64,000 nucleotides of DNA, taken from positions 218,731 through 282,730 of the forward strand of contig NZ_SDMO01000002.1 in the NCBI RefSeq assembly GCF_004798905.1, written 5' to 3'. The notes under the pieces are model-generated. The model made no database searches. It saw only the letters and a list, made by a program, of their open reading frames with translations, and was not told where the DNA came from. The position numbers and the translations under genes are program-made. Positions 35,466 to 44,381 of this stretch are shown piece after piece; positions within the stretch are counted from its first letter, which is position 1, and each line of letters starts with the position of its first letter. The stretch comes from Halomonas borealis. GTDB lineage: Bacteria > Pseudomonadota > Gammaproteobacteria > Pseudomonadales > Halomonadaceae.

Positions 35466-36677
35466 TCATTTCGGCATCAGCCGACTTTCATAACCATAAA
35501 CAGATAGGCGCTCAACCCCAGAGTCTTTTATCAACACCTGCTCTTCAAGCTTGACACCTTCCCCACCGTCTTTGTGTCCGATGAACGCCTCTACGCAGAT
35601 CGTCATGCCCGGCTTGAAAACACCATTATCGCCCACTTCTTCCCAATCCATTAGATGCCTGATTATGGGATACTCTCCCGCCATTCCATTGCCATGAGCT
35701 AAAGCAAGGTAACGATGTGGGACATATTCCTCGGGGATGGGCCATGCCTTTTCAGAAAACTCGCGAAAACCAACACCGGTACCAAGCAGCGCGATATTGT
35801 GTTCCAGCATCTCGTGGGCATAACCATACAGCTTCTTCTGCTCGAGAGTAGGATCAACATCACCACACAAGAAGGTTCTGGAAAAATCGGTGTAATAGCC
35901 AAAGCAACCGATTGCATCGGTATCCAGTGCGACCAGCTCTCCAGCCTTGATGGGTTTATTACTCGCTTCCTGAAACCATGGATTGGTATGACTTCCCGAA
36001 TTGAAGAGCCGGGTCTCCAGGTACTCGCCCCCTTCCTCGATTAGTTTCTGATGCATTCTTGACCAGACCTCATTCTCGGAGCGCCCCGGTTCGAGATATG
36101 CTTCCATCTCCCTGACAGCGGCTTCGGTACAACGGACAGAAGCTCGTATCAACTCCAATTCATTATCCGTTTTGATGCAACGAGCCTGATCAAGCGGCGG
36201 CGTCGCATCCATGACACATAATCCAGCTTTCTCGAGCAGCGGGACCATTTCGGCCGTGGGCCGGTCGATGGCCAGCCGGTGATTGCCACCTGCATGCTGC
36301 TTCATCAGACCAGCCATGTCGTTGACGAAGTCCTGCAGATGCCCTTGATACTTGGAGGTGGTATACAGTGGATGTAGGGCATGGGACGGGCGTACTTCAT
36401 GGACGGTATCCAGTCCCCGGGATAAATGCTCACAGCCATAATATTCGAAAAGAATGACAGGACCTTCCGCTGGCACGAAGACATAGCGTCCCGGGTTACG
36501 CCCTGTGTTGATTTGCATGTTTCTCGAACCACAGGCATAACGCAAATTGATAGAATCGAAGAGCACGGCCGCACCGATTTCGTGAGCTTTCAAAGCATCA
36601 CGGAAGCGTTGAAGCCGCTCTCGCGCCGCCGCATGAGCTACCTCTTCTGTCGGCATGGTCAAAGCGTTACCTATCAT
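35466..36677 (-). CDS. M24-family metalloenzyme resembling DMSP lyase DddP / creatinase-type hydrolases
   Basis: 403 aa from ATG 36677. Creatinase N-like domain (about 15-165; AAVLFDSINLRYACGSRNMQ) then a pita-bread M24 domain. Metal ligands can be placed at Asp252, Asp254 and Asp264 (LDTDAIGCFGYYTDFSR), His328 (HGNGMAGE), Glu363 (CVEAF) and Glu378 (KLEEQVLI). This DxD...D arrangement, with ETRLFNSGSHTNPWFQE and LRYA..NMQ, resembles DddP, which cleaves DMSP; DddP is a little longer at the N-terminus. An aminopeptidase or another C-N hydrolase (creatinase, ectoine hydrolase) is also possible. 44 bp downstream of the oxygenase gene and likely in one transcript with it. Confidence 0.8.
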   Translation of the reverse strand: MIGNALTMPTEEVAHAAARERLQRFRDALKAHEIGAAVLFDSINLRYACGSRNMQINTGRNPGRYVFVPAEGPVILFEYYGCEHLSRGLDTVHEVRPSHALHPLYTTSKYQGHLQDFVNDMAGLMKQHAGGNHRLAIDRPTAEMVPLLEKAGLCVMDATPPLDQARCIKTDNELELIRASVRCTEAAVREMEAYLEPGRSENEVWSRMHQKLIEEGGEYLETRLFNSGSHTNPWFQEASNKPIKAGELVALDTDAIGCFGYYTDFSRTFLCGDVDPTLEQKKLYGYAHEMLEHNIALLGTGVGFREFSEKAWPIPEEYVPHRYLALAHGNGMAGEYPIIRHLMDWEEVGDNGVFKPGMTICVEAFIGHKDGGEGVKLEEQVLIKDSGVERLSVYGYESRLMPK

Positions 36678-36721
36678 CCGTATTTCTCTCTTGGTTGGCT
36701 TGGTAATTAGGCGGATTCAGC

Positions 36722-37582
36722 CTAGCGGTGATCACGCTGCTCATCGGCATCGATATGCTCCTGCATGCAGCGCCCATAGGCCTGCCGAGTGCTCTCGGCT
36801 GTACCAATATAGCCCGGCCCTTCCGAGTAACCGAATATTGCAGTATGGCGATCACCCTGTCCTTCGCGCACACGGTGCAGAGAATACTGCCCCTTGAAGA
36901 GCTGAAGGTCGCCGACATTCAGTTCCAGTTCCCTGACAAGGGAGCGGTCACCGTCGAGCACTGAATGAACATCTTGGTAATTTTCCTCATGGGGCGTCCG
37001 GATGCCCGGACAGTACTCGAAAATACCGCCTGATTCCGGCCGGACCGTCATCAAGGTGACGATGAATTCATTCGCATCGAAATGCCATGGCAGGCTGGTA
37101 TCACTCGGCATGACATTTACCACTAGGCCTCTCATCGGGTCAGCAAACTTGAAGAGTTTCTCCTTTCCGAAGCAGTCGGCAAGAAATTGCATGAAGGAAG
37201 GACTGCTATACAGCTGTTGAATGAGCGTGCTTTCCGGAATCAGGTCGCGGGTCACGAAACCATTGGTTGCCTGCTGTAGATTCCGGCGAGGGTGATCTTC
37301 AGGAAAGCTATCATCAGATGAGACATATGGCGTCATCGTCGTGCTTTTTACTTGCACCTCAGGAGCCAGCTCAAGACTTTCGTTTCGCAGATGCTCTTTC
37401 AGCTGATGACGGATGAACCCCGTAAGCCGGGCGCAACCCGTTCCAGCTAAGCCGGCACGGGCATTTTCAACTGCCTTTATGTAGCCAGGGGATCCCCGGC
37501 TTAGTAGCGGATAATGTTCAAGGTCAATGAGGGTTTCAAGGACATGATCGCGCTCGTCGGCCAAGGGTTCGACCTTTGCCAT
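36722..37582 (-). CDS. Fe(II)/2-oxoglutarate-dependent oxygenase of the BesD/HalD-like type
   Basis: 286 aa from ATG 37582 (AGGAGAGAG upstream). Double-stranded beta-helix iron site: His167 and Asp169 in LPWHFDANEFIVTLM, His236 in LFKGQYSLHRV and a 2-oxoglutarate-binding Arg245 in GDRHTAIFGYSEGPG; SGGIFEYCPGIR is another family segment. These resemble the free-amino-acid halogenases BesD/HalD, but those have Gly in place of the Asp. With HxD intact, hydroxylation rather than halogenation is expected. Neighbours (M24 enzyme, BCCT carrier) suggest a zwitterionic substrate. The relation to BesD is recalled from motif pattern, not from a search. Confidence 0.75.
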   Translation of the reverse strand: MAKVEPLADERDHVLETLIDLEHYPLLSRGSPGYIKAVENARAGLAGTGCARLTGFIRHQLKEHLRNESLELAPEVQVKSTTMTPYVSSDDSFPEDHPRRNLQQATNGFVTRDLIPESTLIQQLYSSPSFMQFLADCFGKEKLFKFADPMRGLVVNVMPSDTSLPWHFDANEFIVTLMTVRPESGGIFEYCPGIRTPHEENYQDVHSVLDGDRSLVRELELNVGDLQLFKGQYSLHRVREGQGDRHTAIFGYSEGPGYIGTAESTRQAYGRCMQEHIDADEQRDHR

Positions 37583-37593
37583 GACTCTCTCCT

Positions 37594-37621
37594 ATTGCGG
37601 ATAGCTATGTACTAACGCAAT
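37594..37621. promoter_or_regulatory. Inverted repeat in the divergent LysR/oxygenase intergenic region
   Basis: ATTGCG and CGCAAT separated by 16 bp, centred between the oxygenase start (37582) and the LysR gene. Position and symmetry fit a LysR recognition site controlling both directions. Confidence 0.45.
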
Positions 37622-37685
37622 GGTAAAGACAGGTTTCATGGAAATAAAATTGATATTTAAGGCATTAACTGACAGAATTTCTAAT

Positions 37686-38573
37686 ATGTTTATTGAACGT
37701 CACCATATCCGTCTTCTCCTCGATCTCGCTCGACTGGGCTCCTTGTCCCGGGCTGCCGGGGCTCAGAACATCACTCAATCCGCAGCCAGCCAACGTCTGC
37801 ATGAAGCGGAACGCCGCCTGGGGATTGCTCTGACCAGCAAGCAAGGACGTTCCCTCACGCTGACGGAAGCTGGGCAACACCTGGTCGCCAAGGCGCAAAA
37901 GGCCGAGCACATCTTGGTGACGGCCGAGTCCGAGGCGCTCTGGATTGCTCGCGCCAGCGGCCGGCGGTTACGGCTGATTCTGACTGTTTTTGATCGCTTC
38001 GACTTCCTGCCACAGCTGGTCAGCATGCTATCCACGCAAGATATCACCCTCTCCATTCTGAGAAATGATGTTGACCAGGCAGGCACCCTGTTATCAGATG
38101 GTTTTGCGGATCTGCTGCTCACCCCGGCTCCGATGGCGCCGTTGGGCTTTTCCTCTTATACGTTGTTTCGAGACCAGCTGGTGGGAGTATGTGCGCCAGA
38201 TCACCCCTTGGCGAACCACCACATCCTACAGCCCAAAACCTTCATCCCCGAGCGGTACCTTACCTACAGCGACCAGCCGGGCTCGGGCTTTGAATATGAA
38301 CAGTTTTTCCAGCCCGCCGGGGTGATGCCTGGCCGAGTGGAGCGCATCGAGTCAGTGGCCATGCTGACCGATGTCGTGGCATCCGGTCATGGCGTTTCAA
38401 TTCTGCCTGCGCTTGCCACCCGAGCCGATGCTGATGCCGGTCGAATCGTGAGCCGTCCCTTATCGGAATCGACGCGTCTTGAGTGGAGCCTCATTTATCG
38501 ACCTGGTATTGACGAGATCATTACCGCCATGAAGCTGGTAGACATTTTCAGGGAATGCTTTCAAAAACAATAG
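37686..38573 (+). CDS. LysR-family transcriptional regulator (MetR-like)
   Basis: 295 aa from ATG 37686 (MFIERHHIRLLLDLARLGSLSRAAGAQ); in-frame ATGs at 37620 and 37638 give an untypical extension, though no start here has a strong ribosome site. Winged helix-turn-helix at about 10-65 (ITQSAASQRLHEAERRLGIALTSKQGRSLTLTEAG), then a periplasmic-binding-like effector domain. Divergent from the oxygenase-M24-BCCT genes, so probably their regulator, sensing the imported compound. Confidence 0.87.
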   Translation: MFIERHHIRLLLDLARLGSLSRAAGAQNITQSAASQRLHEAERRLGIALTSKQGRSLTLTEAGQHLVAKAQKAEHILVTAESEALWIARASGRRLRLILTVFDRFDFLPQLVSMLSTQDITLSILRNDVDQAGTLLSDGFADLLLTPAPMAPLGFSSYTLFRDQLVGVCAPDHPLANHHILQPKTFIPERYLTYSDQPGSGFEYEQFFQPAGVMPGRVERIESVAMLTDVVASGHGVSILPALATRADADAGRIVSRPLSESTRLEWSLIYRPGIDEIITAMKLVDIFRECFQKQ

Positions 38574-38819
38574 GTTATTTAGGATTTTAGGGTTTGAATC
38601 CGCCTGGCCGGGCCATTCTTGCGATACACTAAGAGTCGGCCCCTCTGATCGCAGAATGAATTGAGATATGCCTTTGTAACAAAATGATGGCGTTTTGTTT
38701 GTTGTATCGGCATTCCTCTCTACTCTCGTATTCAAGTAATCGGAACTTTTTAAGACCATTTCCTGTTTTTAGCGCATTCGGCCAAAATCTTACTTTCCAC
38801 TATTTGGATGCTTGATATC
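38574..38819. other. Gene-free, AT-richer spacer after the LysR gene
   Basis: No gene, clear terminator or operator recognised. It ends at the left terminal repeat of the IS30-family element. Confidence 0.5.
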
Positions 38820-39791
38820 TCTGGGTTCATAGAATAACCGCAGCACTTTGGACCACACGGTCGAGGCAGGAGGGCCAGCGCCGGTACCCTTCTCGGCTCA
38901 CCGACCAAAGTGAAGCAGAGCATGGGATACCGACAGCTGACCCAGACCCAGCGATACCAGATCCACGCCTGTTATGACTTGGGCATAAGCCAGCGCCAGA
39001 TCGGCAGAGAGCTGGGCCTCCACAGCAGCACGATCAGCCGTGAGCTTCGCCGCAACGCCGCCGCCAAGTGGACGAAGCACCTGCCGAGCGTGATGGCCGC
39101 CGTTGGTGTCAGTCATCAATGGATCTACTCCTTGATCTGGGATGGCAAGGCACGGGGTGGTGATCTCTGACGGCATCTCGGTCAGCCCAAACGTCGCAGT
39201 AAGCACCGTGCACAGGCCAAGAGCGCCGGGCTGGGCAAGATCCCGAACCGAGTCGGGATCGAGCACCGCCCGGATGAGGTCGATGACCGGCGCTTCATCG
39301 GTTACTGGGAGGGCGGCACCGTGATACAGGGCCACAAGCAATCGGGCCTGGTCACGCTGGTCAAGCGTCGCAGTGGCTATCTACTGGCGGCACGACTGCC
39401 CAAGATCTCGGCCGAGCTGACGCAAGCGGCCATGATCCGCCTGTGGAAGCCGCGTCGGGGAGCGGTTCGGACCATCACGCCGGACAATGGCTCGGAATTC
39501 GCCGGCCACGAAGCTGTGGCCAAGGCGGTGGCAGCGGCGATGTACTTCTGTGATCCCTACTGCTCTGGGCAGCGTGGGACCAACGAGAACACGAATGGCC
39601 TGATACGGCAGTACTTCCCCAAGGGAACGGATTTCCGCCAGGTCACCGATGCCAAGCTGCGCAAAGTGGTCATGAAGTTGAATGACCGCCCCCGAAAATG
39701 GCTTGGCTATCGGACACCAGCGCAGGTGTTCTGGGGGAATACTCAGGAGGCCTGGATACCGCAGGTGCTGCGCTTATTGCTTGAAATCAGG
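38820..39791 (+). mobile_element. Degenerate IS30-family insertion sequence (about 970 bp)
   Basis: Termini are inferred from an imperfect inverted repeat, about 22 matches of 33. The left arm starts TCTGGGTTCATAGAATAA and contains CCGCAGCAC. The right arm, read inward on the minus strand, starts CCTGATTTCAAGCAATAAG and contains GCGCAGCAC. The same right-end sequence occurs in inverted orientation at 31979, bounding the accessory segment. No convincing target duplication was found. Confidence 0.75.
38910..39791 (+). pseudogene. IS30-family transposase with multiple lesions
   Basis: Starts MGYRQLTQTQRYQIHACYDL with a helix-turn-helix (ISQRQIGRELGLHSSTISRELRRN). Lesions: about 30-40 residues appear missing after RRNAAAKWTK; TGA at 39168-39170 follows GGDL; the first catalytic motif, usually DWEGDT, reads YWEGGT; and the C-terminus is shifted by one base relative to the left-hand copy. 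The remaining DDE residues (TPDNGSEF; RGTNENTNG) are present. Certainly inactive. Confidence 0.85.
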
Positions 39792-39843
39792 ACTCCACAG
39801 TTGCTCGGGGCCTGGCGAAATGCCCCGGCATTGCTGATATGAT

Positions 39844-39857
39844 TGGTTACGTATTCT
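39844..39857 (+). promoter_or_regulatory. Operator-like site upstream of the LacI-type gene
   Basis: TGGTTACGTATTCT, centred on CG, 16 nt before the regulator's ATG. It shares ACGTATTC with the site before the first SSS gene (41153). Likely autoregulatory if it belongs to this repressor; matches are imperfect. Confidence 0.4.
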
Positions 39858-39873
39858 TAGTGAGCCGCTGCCG

Positions 39874-40902
39874 ATGAAGAGGAAGTCTGCCGTCACATCG
39901 CGGGATGTCGCCGAGCGAGCCGGGGTCTCGCAATCGGCAGTGAGCCGCTGCTTCTCGCCCAAGGCCAGCATCTCGGAGAAGACCAAGGTCAAGGTGCTCA
40001 AGGCGGCCAAGGAACTCGGTTACCGCCCCAATAGCATCGCCCGTTCGCTGATCACCCGCTCGTCGCGGACCATCGCCCTGGTGCTCTCGCACCTGGACAA
40101 CATGTTCTATCCGCTGGTGGTGGAGAAGGCCTCGTTGCGCTTCCAGGCCGAGGACTACCACCTGCTGCTGTTCGTGGTGCCGGAGGAAGGCGACTTCGCC
40201 GGGGTCATGGACAGCATCCTGCAGAGCCAGGTCGACGGCATCCTGATGATGTCCGCCTCGCTGACCTCGTCGTTGGCTCACGAATGCGTCGAGACCGGCA
40301 TTCCGGTGGTGCTGATCAACCGCAATGTGGACTTCGCGGGGATCAGCCAGGTCTACAGCGACAACTACCATGGCGGTTACTGGGTCGGCAGTTACCTGGC
40401 CATGGGCGGCCACGAGCGGGTCGCCTACCTGGCGGGGCTCGAGACCTCATCGACCAGCCGCCACCGTTACCAGGGCCTGGTCGATGGCTTGGCCTCGCTG
40501 GGCCAGCAGTGCCGGGTAGTCGCCAGGGGCGACTACGACTTCGAACAGGCGAGGGAGGCGACGCTGCAGCTGTTCGCCGAGCCGCCCTATCCCGACGCCA
40601 TCTTCGCCGCCAGCGACCACATGGCGATCTCCGTGATGGAGACCCTGCGGCACGACCTGGGGCGTCGGGTGCCGGAGGATGTCTCGGTGATCGGCTTCGA
40701 CGATACCCCGATTGCCGCCTGGCCGAGCTATCGCCTGACCACCGTGCGCCAGCCGGTGGATCGAATGGTGGAAGAGGCCACCACGCTGCTGCTCAAGCAG
40801 ATTCGCCAGGGCGACTTCAACGCCGAGAACCGGGTACTGCCGGTCACCCCCATCCTGCGCGACAGCGCCCGTCAGCCCGCTCGGGAACTGGCCACCGAGT
40901 AA
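39874..40902 (+). CDS. LacI-family transcriptional regulator
   Basis: 342 aa. N-terminal helix-turn-helix VTSRDVAERAGVSQSAVSRCFSPKASISEKTKVKVLKAA with hinge helix NSIARSL, then a sugar-binding-like effector domain (SRTIALVLSHLDNMFYP..., SVIGFDDTPIAAWPSYRLTTVRQP). Located between an IS30 remnant and an SSS transporter gene on the same strand. Four CG-centred operator-like sites nearby (39844, 41153, 42925, 53268) suggest it controls the whole catabolic locus. The inducer is unknown; LacI proteins typically bind sugars or polyols. The IS30 end lies only 83 bp upstream and may have changed its promoter. Confidence 0.93.
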   Translation: MKRKSAVTSRDVAERAGVSQSAVSRCFSPKASISEKTKVKVLKAAKELGYRPNSIARSLITRSSRTIALVLSHLDNMFYPLVVEKASLRFQAEDYHLLLFVVPEEGDFAGVMDSILQSQVDGILMMSASLTSSLAHECVETGIPVVLINRNVDFAGISQVYSDNYHGGYWVGSYLAMGGHERVAYLAGLETSSTSRHRYQGLVDGLASLGQQCRVVARGDYDFEQAREATLQLFAEPPYPDAIFAASDHMAISVMETLRHDLGRRVPEDVSVIGFDDTPIAAWPSYRLTTVRQPVDRMVEEATTLLLKQIRQGDFNAENRVLPVTPILRDSARQPARELATE

Positions 40903-41207
40903 CTCCTCCTTTCCCTTCCTAGCGTGTGTGAGTGCGGCATTATTTCCCCAGCGGGTCGGCCGGTACCGTTCCCAGGCGGGCGCTTGGGCGGCGCTAAGCA
41001 CTCGGTTCTCAGGCCTGCCGCCTTCTTCCATCTTTAGTCGCATGGGCGGAGGCGTTCCATGGCGTGAGTCGTGTATTAACTTTCTGATATGAATAGAGTT
41101 TAAAGTTCCAACCTGCTATCTGGTCGGTGAATTTCTGGACTCCATCGCGTTTTGCAAACGTATTCATATCGTGGCATTTTCCCCGTGGGCAATGACTGAC
41201 AACGACA
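40903..41207. other. 305-bp gap between the LacI gene and the SSS gene
   Basis: No gene. The right half is AT-rich and holds the operator-like site 41153-41166. No strong -35/-10 pair or terminator could be assigned. Confidence 0.5.
41153..41166 (+). promoter_or_regulatory. Operator-like site upstream of the first SSS transporter gene
   Basis: TGCAAACGTATTCA, CG-centred as LacI operators are, 42 nt before the transporter ATG. Agrees at 11 of 14 positions with the site upstream of the dehydrogenase operon (42925) and at 11 of 14 with that before the second SSS pair (53268). Confidence 0.55.
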
Positions 41208-42827
41208 ATGGATATTCCCATGGAAAGTTTCGGGCTACTCAACTGGACGATCCTGATCACCTATCTCATCGGCAACCTGGTGATGGGTTCGCTGCTGAGC
41301 AAGAAGGTCAATACTGCCGAGGACTACTATCTGGGTAACAAGACCATCCCCTGGTGGGCCATCGGCCTGTCGGTGATGGCGACCTATGTCAGCGCGATGT
41401 CGTTCCTGGGTGGCCCCGCCTGGTCCTATGGCAGCGGGCTCGGCGTGATGATGATCCAGATCAACTACCCGCTGGTGGTGTTCCTGGTGATCACCCTGTT
41501 CCTGCCGTTCTTCTACAACAGCGGCGTGGCTTCCATCTACGAGTACCAGGAGCGGCGCTTCGGCAGGAAGGCGCGCGGGGTGATGTCGATCATCTTTATG
41601 ATGACCCAGACGCTTTCATCGGCGGCGGTGCTCTACGCCACGGCGCTGGTGCTGAGCTTCATCACCGGCGCCGATGTCATCACCGCGATCCTGGTGATCA
41701 CCCTGATCGCGCTGGTCTATACCCTGATGGGCGGGATCAGCGCGGTGATCTGGACCGACGTGCTGCAGGCGGTGATCCTGCTGGTGGGGGCGGCGATCAT
41801 CTTCTATGCCTTGCTCGACCACATGCCGGACTCGCTGATGTCGACGCTGAGCGAGCTCAAGGCCGAGGGCAAGATGAACATCCTGGACTTCTCCTTCGAT
41901 CCCCGGCTCGAGGCCACCGTCTGGTCCGGCGTCGTGGCCATGGTGCTCTATCACGTCACCGTCTATGGCGCCAACCAGATGGTGGTGCAGCGGGCACTCG
42001 CCGCCAGGAACATCGGTGACGCCAAGAAGTCCTTCCTGCTCATGGGCTTCGCGGCCTTCTTCATCTACTTCCTGTTCCTGCTGCTGGGGGTGCTGTTCTA
42101 TAGCTACTACGGTGGCCGCGAGTTCGAGAACAGCAACACCATCGTGCTGCAGTTCGCCGCCGACTATGGGCTGCCGGGCCTGCTGGGCATCGTCGCCGCC
42201 GCCGTGGTGGCCGCCTCGATGTCGAGCCTGGACTCGGCGCTCAACTCGCTCGCCACGGTGACCACCCTCGACTTCTACGAGAAGTACTTCAAGAAAGATG
42301 CCTCCTCGGCCCATTACCTCAAGGCTTCGCGCTGGTTCACGGTGGGCTGGGCGGTACTGATCATCGTGCCGGCGATCCTGTTCGCCCAGAGCGAAGGCTC
42401 GGTGCTGCAGCTGCTGACCAAGGTCGGTTCCTACTTCGTCGGTGCCAAGCTGAGCATGTATGCCCTGGGCTTCTTCTCCCGGCATACCACCGAGCGCGGC
42501 CTGCTGATCGGGGTGGCGGCCGGCTTCGTGGCGGTCTGGTATGCCGCTACCCAGACCGAGATCGCCTGGCCCTGGTTCTGCGCCATCGGCGCCGTGGTCA
42601 ACATGCCGGTCGCCATCATCGCCAGCCTGCTGCTGGATGGCCGCCAGGGCGAGCTTTCGGCCTATACCATCCAGGGCCAGAAGGCGATGTATCGTGACCA
42701 GAACCTTCCGGCCAAGGACGGGGGCTGGTACCTGATTCCCGGCAAGGTGGATCGCATCAGCTGGCTGCTGGTGGTGTTCTTCCTGGCCACGCTGGTGTTC
42801 TTGTACCTGTTCGCGGCCCTGATCTAG
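41208..42827 (+). CDS. Sodium:solute symporter (SSS family)
   Basis: 539 aa from ATG 41208 (an in-frame ATG at 41220 is an alternative). About 13-14 membrane helices: GNLVMGSLLSKKVNTAEDYYLGNKTIPWWAIGLSVMATYVSAMSFLGGPAW is the family's Na+-site region, and AAAVVAASMSSLDSALNSLATV is the classical SSS signature. Likely Na+-driven uptake of a sugar, polyol or organic acid. Between the LacI regulator and the dehydrogenase operon, so probably the uptake step for that pathway. Confidence 0.93.
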   Translation: MDIPMESFGLLNWTILITYLIGNLVMGSLLSKKVNTAEDYYLGNKTIPWWAIGLSVMATYVSAMSFLGGPAWSYGSGLGVMMIQINYPLVVFLVITLFLPFFYNSGVASIYEYQERRFGRKARGVMSIIFMMTQTLSSAAVLYATALVLSFITGADVITAILVITLIALVYTLMGGISAVIWTDVLQAVILLVGAAIIFYALLDHMPDSLMSTLSELKAEGKMNILDFSFDPRLEATVWSGVVAMVLYHVTVYGANQMVVQRALAARNIGDAKKSFLLMGFAAFFIYFLFLLLGVLFYSYYGGREFENSNTIVLQFAADYGLPGLLGIVAAAVVAASMSSLDSALNSLATVTTLDFYEKYFKKDASSAHYLKASRWFTVGWAVLIIVPAILFAQSEGSVLQLLTKVGSYFVGAKLSMYALGFFSRHTTERGLLIGVAAGFVAVWYAATQTEIAWPWFCAIGAVVNMPVAIIASLLLDGRQGELSAYTIQGQKAMYRDQNLPAKDGGWYLIPGKVDRISWLLVVFFLATLVFLYLFAALI

Positions 42828-42850
42828 GCAAGCCCTGAAACAATGATGGC

Positions 42851-42881
42851 GCGGGCTGCCCGAGATGATGGGCCGGCCCGC
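42851..42881 (+). terminator. Hairpin after the first SSS gene
   Basis: Arms GCGGGC/GCCCGC with an inner GCCC/GGGC pair and 8-nt loop, 23 nt after the stop. No T run follows, so it may only partly stop transcription or stabilise the message. Confidence 0.4.
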
Positions 42882-42924
42882 AGATGGCTCGAGGTTGGGT
42901 GACGACAGGATGAGAGACTAAATT

Positions 42925-42938
42925 TGCATTCGTATGCA
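42925..42938 (+). promoter_or_regulatory. Operator-like palindrome upstream of the dehydrogenase operon
   Basis: TGCATTCGTATGCA: TGCAT and ATGCA arms around a CG centre, the most symmetric of the four similar sites, 110 nt before the dehydrogenase ATG. Fits a LacI-family operator. Confidence 0.6.
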
Positions 42939-43048
42939 TTAGATGCCAGATTACGCTGAGTATCCGATGAATCCTGTGTCAGCGCCCGGGCAGCGAACGA
43001 AGGCGCCAGGACCCGACAGCCAAGATCCCGACATTCCGAGGTGAAATC

Positions 43049-44359
43049 ATGATCCGTTATCTCAAGTCCGGCGCCACCATGGATGTTCGCGCCGAAGCCG
43101 ACCGCAAGGTGCGCGACGTCGTCGAGACCACCCTGGCCGACATCGAGGCGCGTGGTGATAGTGCGGTGCGTGAGCTCTCCGAGCGCTTCGACGACTGGTC
43201 GCCGCAGAGCTTCCGCCTGAGCCAAGCAGAGATCGACCAGGCGATCAGCGAGGTCGATCCCCAATCCCTGGAAGATATCCGCTTCGCCCAGGCCCAGGTA
43301 CGCCGCTTCGCCGAGGCCCAGCTGGCGTCCATGCAGCCGGTCGAGATCGAGAACAGCCCCGGCGTGATCCTCGGCCACAAGCATGTGCCGATCGAGGCGG
43401 TGGGTTGCTACATTCCGGGGGGCGGCTATCCGATGGTGGCCTCGGCCCACATGAGCGTGTTGACCGCCAAGGTCGCCGGCGTCAAGCGTGTGGTCGCCGC
43501 CGCGCCGCCCTACAAGGGCAAGGCACACCCGGCGATCGTCGCCGCCATGCACCTGGCCGGGGCCGACGAGATCCTGGTGCTCGGTGGCGTCCAGGCGGTC
43601 GGCGCCATGGCCATCGGCACCGAGAGCATCGACTCGGTCGACATGCTGGTCGGCCCGGGTAATGCCTTCGTCGCCGAGGCCAAGCGTCAGTTGTTCGGCC
43701 GCGTCGGCATCGACCTGTTCGCCGGCCCCACCGAGACCCTGGTGATCGCCGACGACAGCGTCGACGGTCTGCTGTGCGCCACCGACCTGCTGGGCCAGGC
43801 CGAACACGGCACCAACTCGCCCTGCACCCTGCTGACCAACTCCGAGGCCCTGGCCCGCGATACCGAGAAGTCCATCGCCGAGCTGCTCGAGAAGCTGCCC
43901 ACCGCCGAGGCCGCCCGTCAGTCCTGGGAGAACTACGGCGAGATCATCGTCTGCGACAGCCACGAGGAGATGCTCGAGGTCGCCAACAAGATCGCTTACG
44001 AGCACGTCCAGGTGATGACCGAGAACCCCGACTGGTACCTCGACAACATGGTCAACTACGGCGCGTTGTTCCTGGGCCCACGCACCAACGTCGCCTACGG
44101 TGACAAGGTGATCGGCACCAATCATACCCTGCCCACCAAGCAGGCGGCGCGCTACACCGGTGGCCTGTGGGTCGGCAAGTTCCTCAAGACCTGCACCTAC
44201 CAGCGCGTGCTCACCGACGAGGCCTCCGCCCGCATCGGCGGCTACTGCTCACGGCTGTGTGCCCTCGAGGGCTTCGCCGGCCACGGCGAGCAGGCCAACG
44301 AGCGGGTACGCCGCTATGGCCAGCGCGACGTGCCCTATGCCGGCCAGGTGGAAGCCTGA
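43049..44359 (+). CDS. Histidinol-dehydrogenase-fold alcohol dehydrogenase, close in pattern to sulfopropanediol 3-dehydrogenase (HpsN)
   Basis: 436 aa. The zinc ligands of the HisD fold can be placed: Gln250 and His253 (LLGQAEHG), Asp352 ([14 protein letters not shown]) and His412 ([14 protein letters not shown]). A histidine-operon role is unlikely in this catabolic context. Long stretches ([44 protein letters not shown]) match the pattern recalled for HpsN, which oxidises 2,3-dihydroxypropane-1-sulfonate to sulfolactate with NAD+. The substrate here may be that sulfonate or another vicinal diol; no sulfolactate-cleaving gene is in the window. First gene of a six-gene operon; ends 22 bp before the SDR. 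Confidence 0.85.
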   Translation: MIRYLKSGATMDVRAEADRKVRDVVETTLADIEARGDSAVRELSERFDDWSPQSFRLSQAEIDQAISEVDPQSLEDIRFAQAQVRRFAEAQLASMQPVEIENSPGVILGHKHVPIEAVGCYIPGGGYPMVASAHMSVLTAKVAGVKRVVAAAPPYKGKAHPAIVAAMHLAGADEILVLGGVQAVGAMAIGTESIDSVDMLVGPGNAFVAEAKRQLFGRVGIDLFAGPTETLVIADDSVDGLLCATDLLGQAEHGTNSPCTLLTNSEALARDTEKSIAELLEKLPTAEAARQSWENYGEIIVCDSHEEMLEVANKIAYEHVQVMTENPDWYLDNMVNYGALFLGPRTNVAYGDKVIGTNHTLPTKQAARYTGGLWVGKFLKTCTYQRVLTDEASARIGGYCSRLCALEGFAGHGEQANERVRRYGQRDVPYAGQVEA

Positions 44360-44381
44360 ATCGATCATGCAGGAGGCAACC

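Noticed and set aside
43049..44359. Annotation as histidinol dehydrogenase (hisD)
   Set aside because: No other his gene nearby; the catabolic context and long HpsN-like stretches argue for an alcohol dehydrogenase acting outside histidine synthesis.
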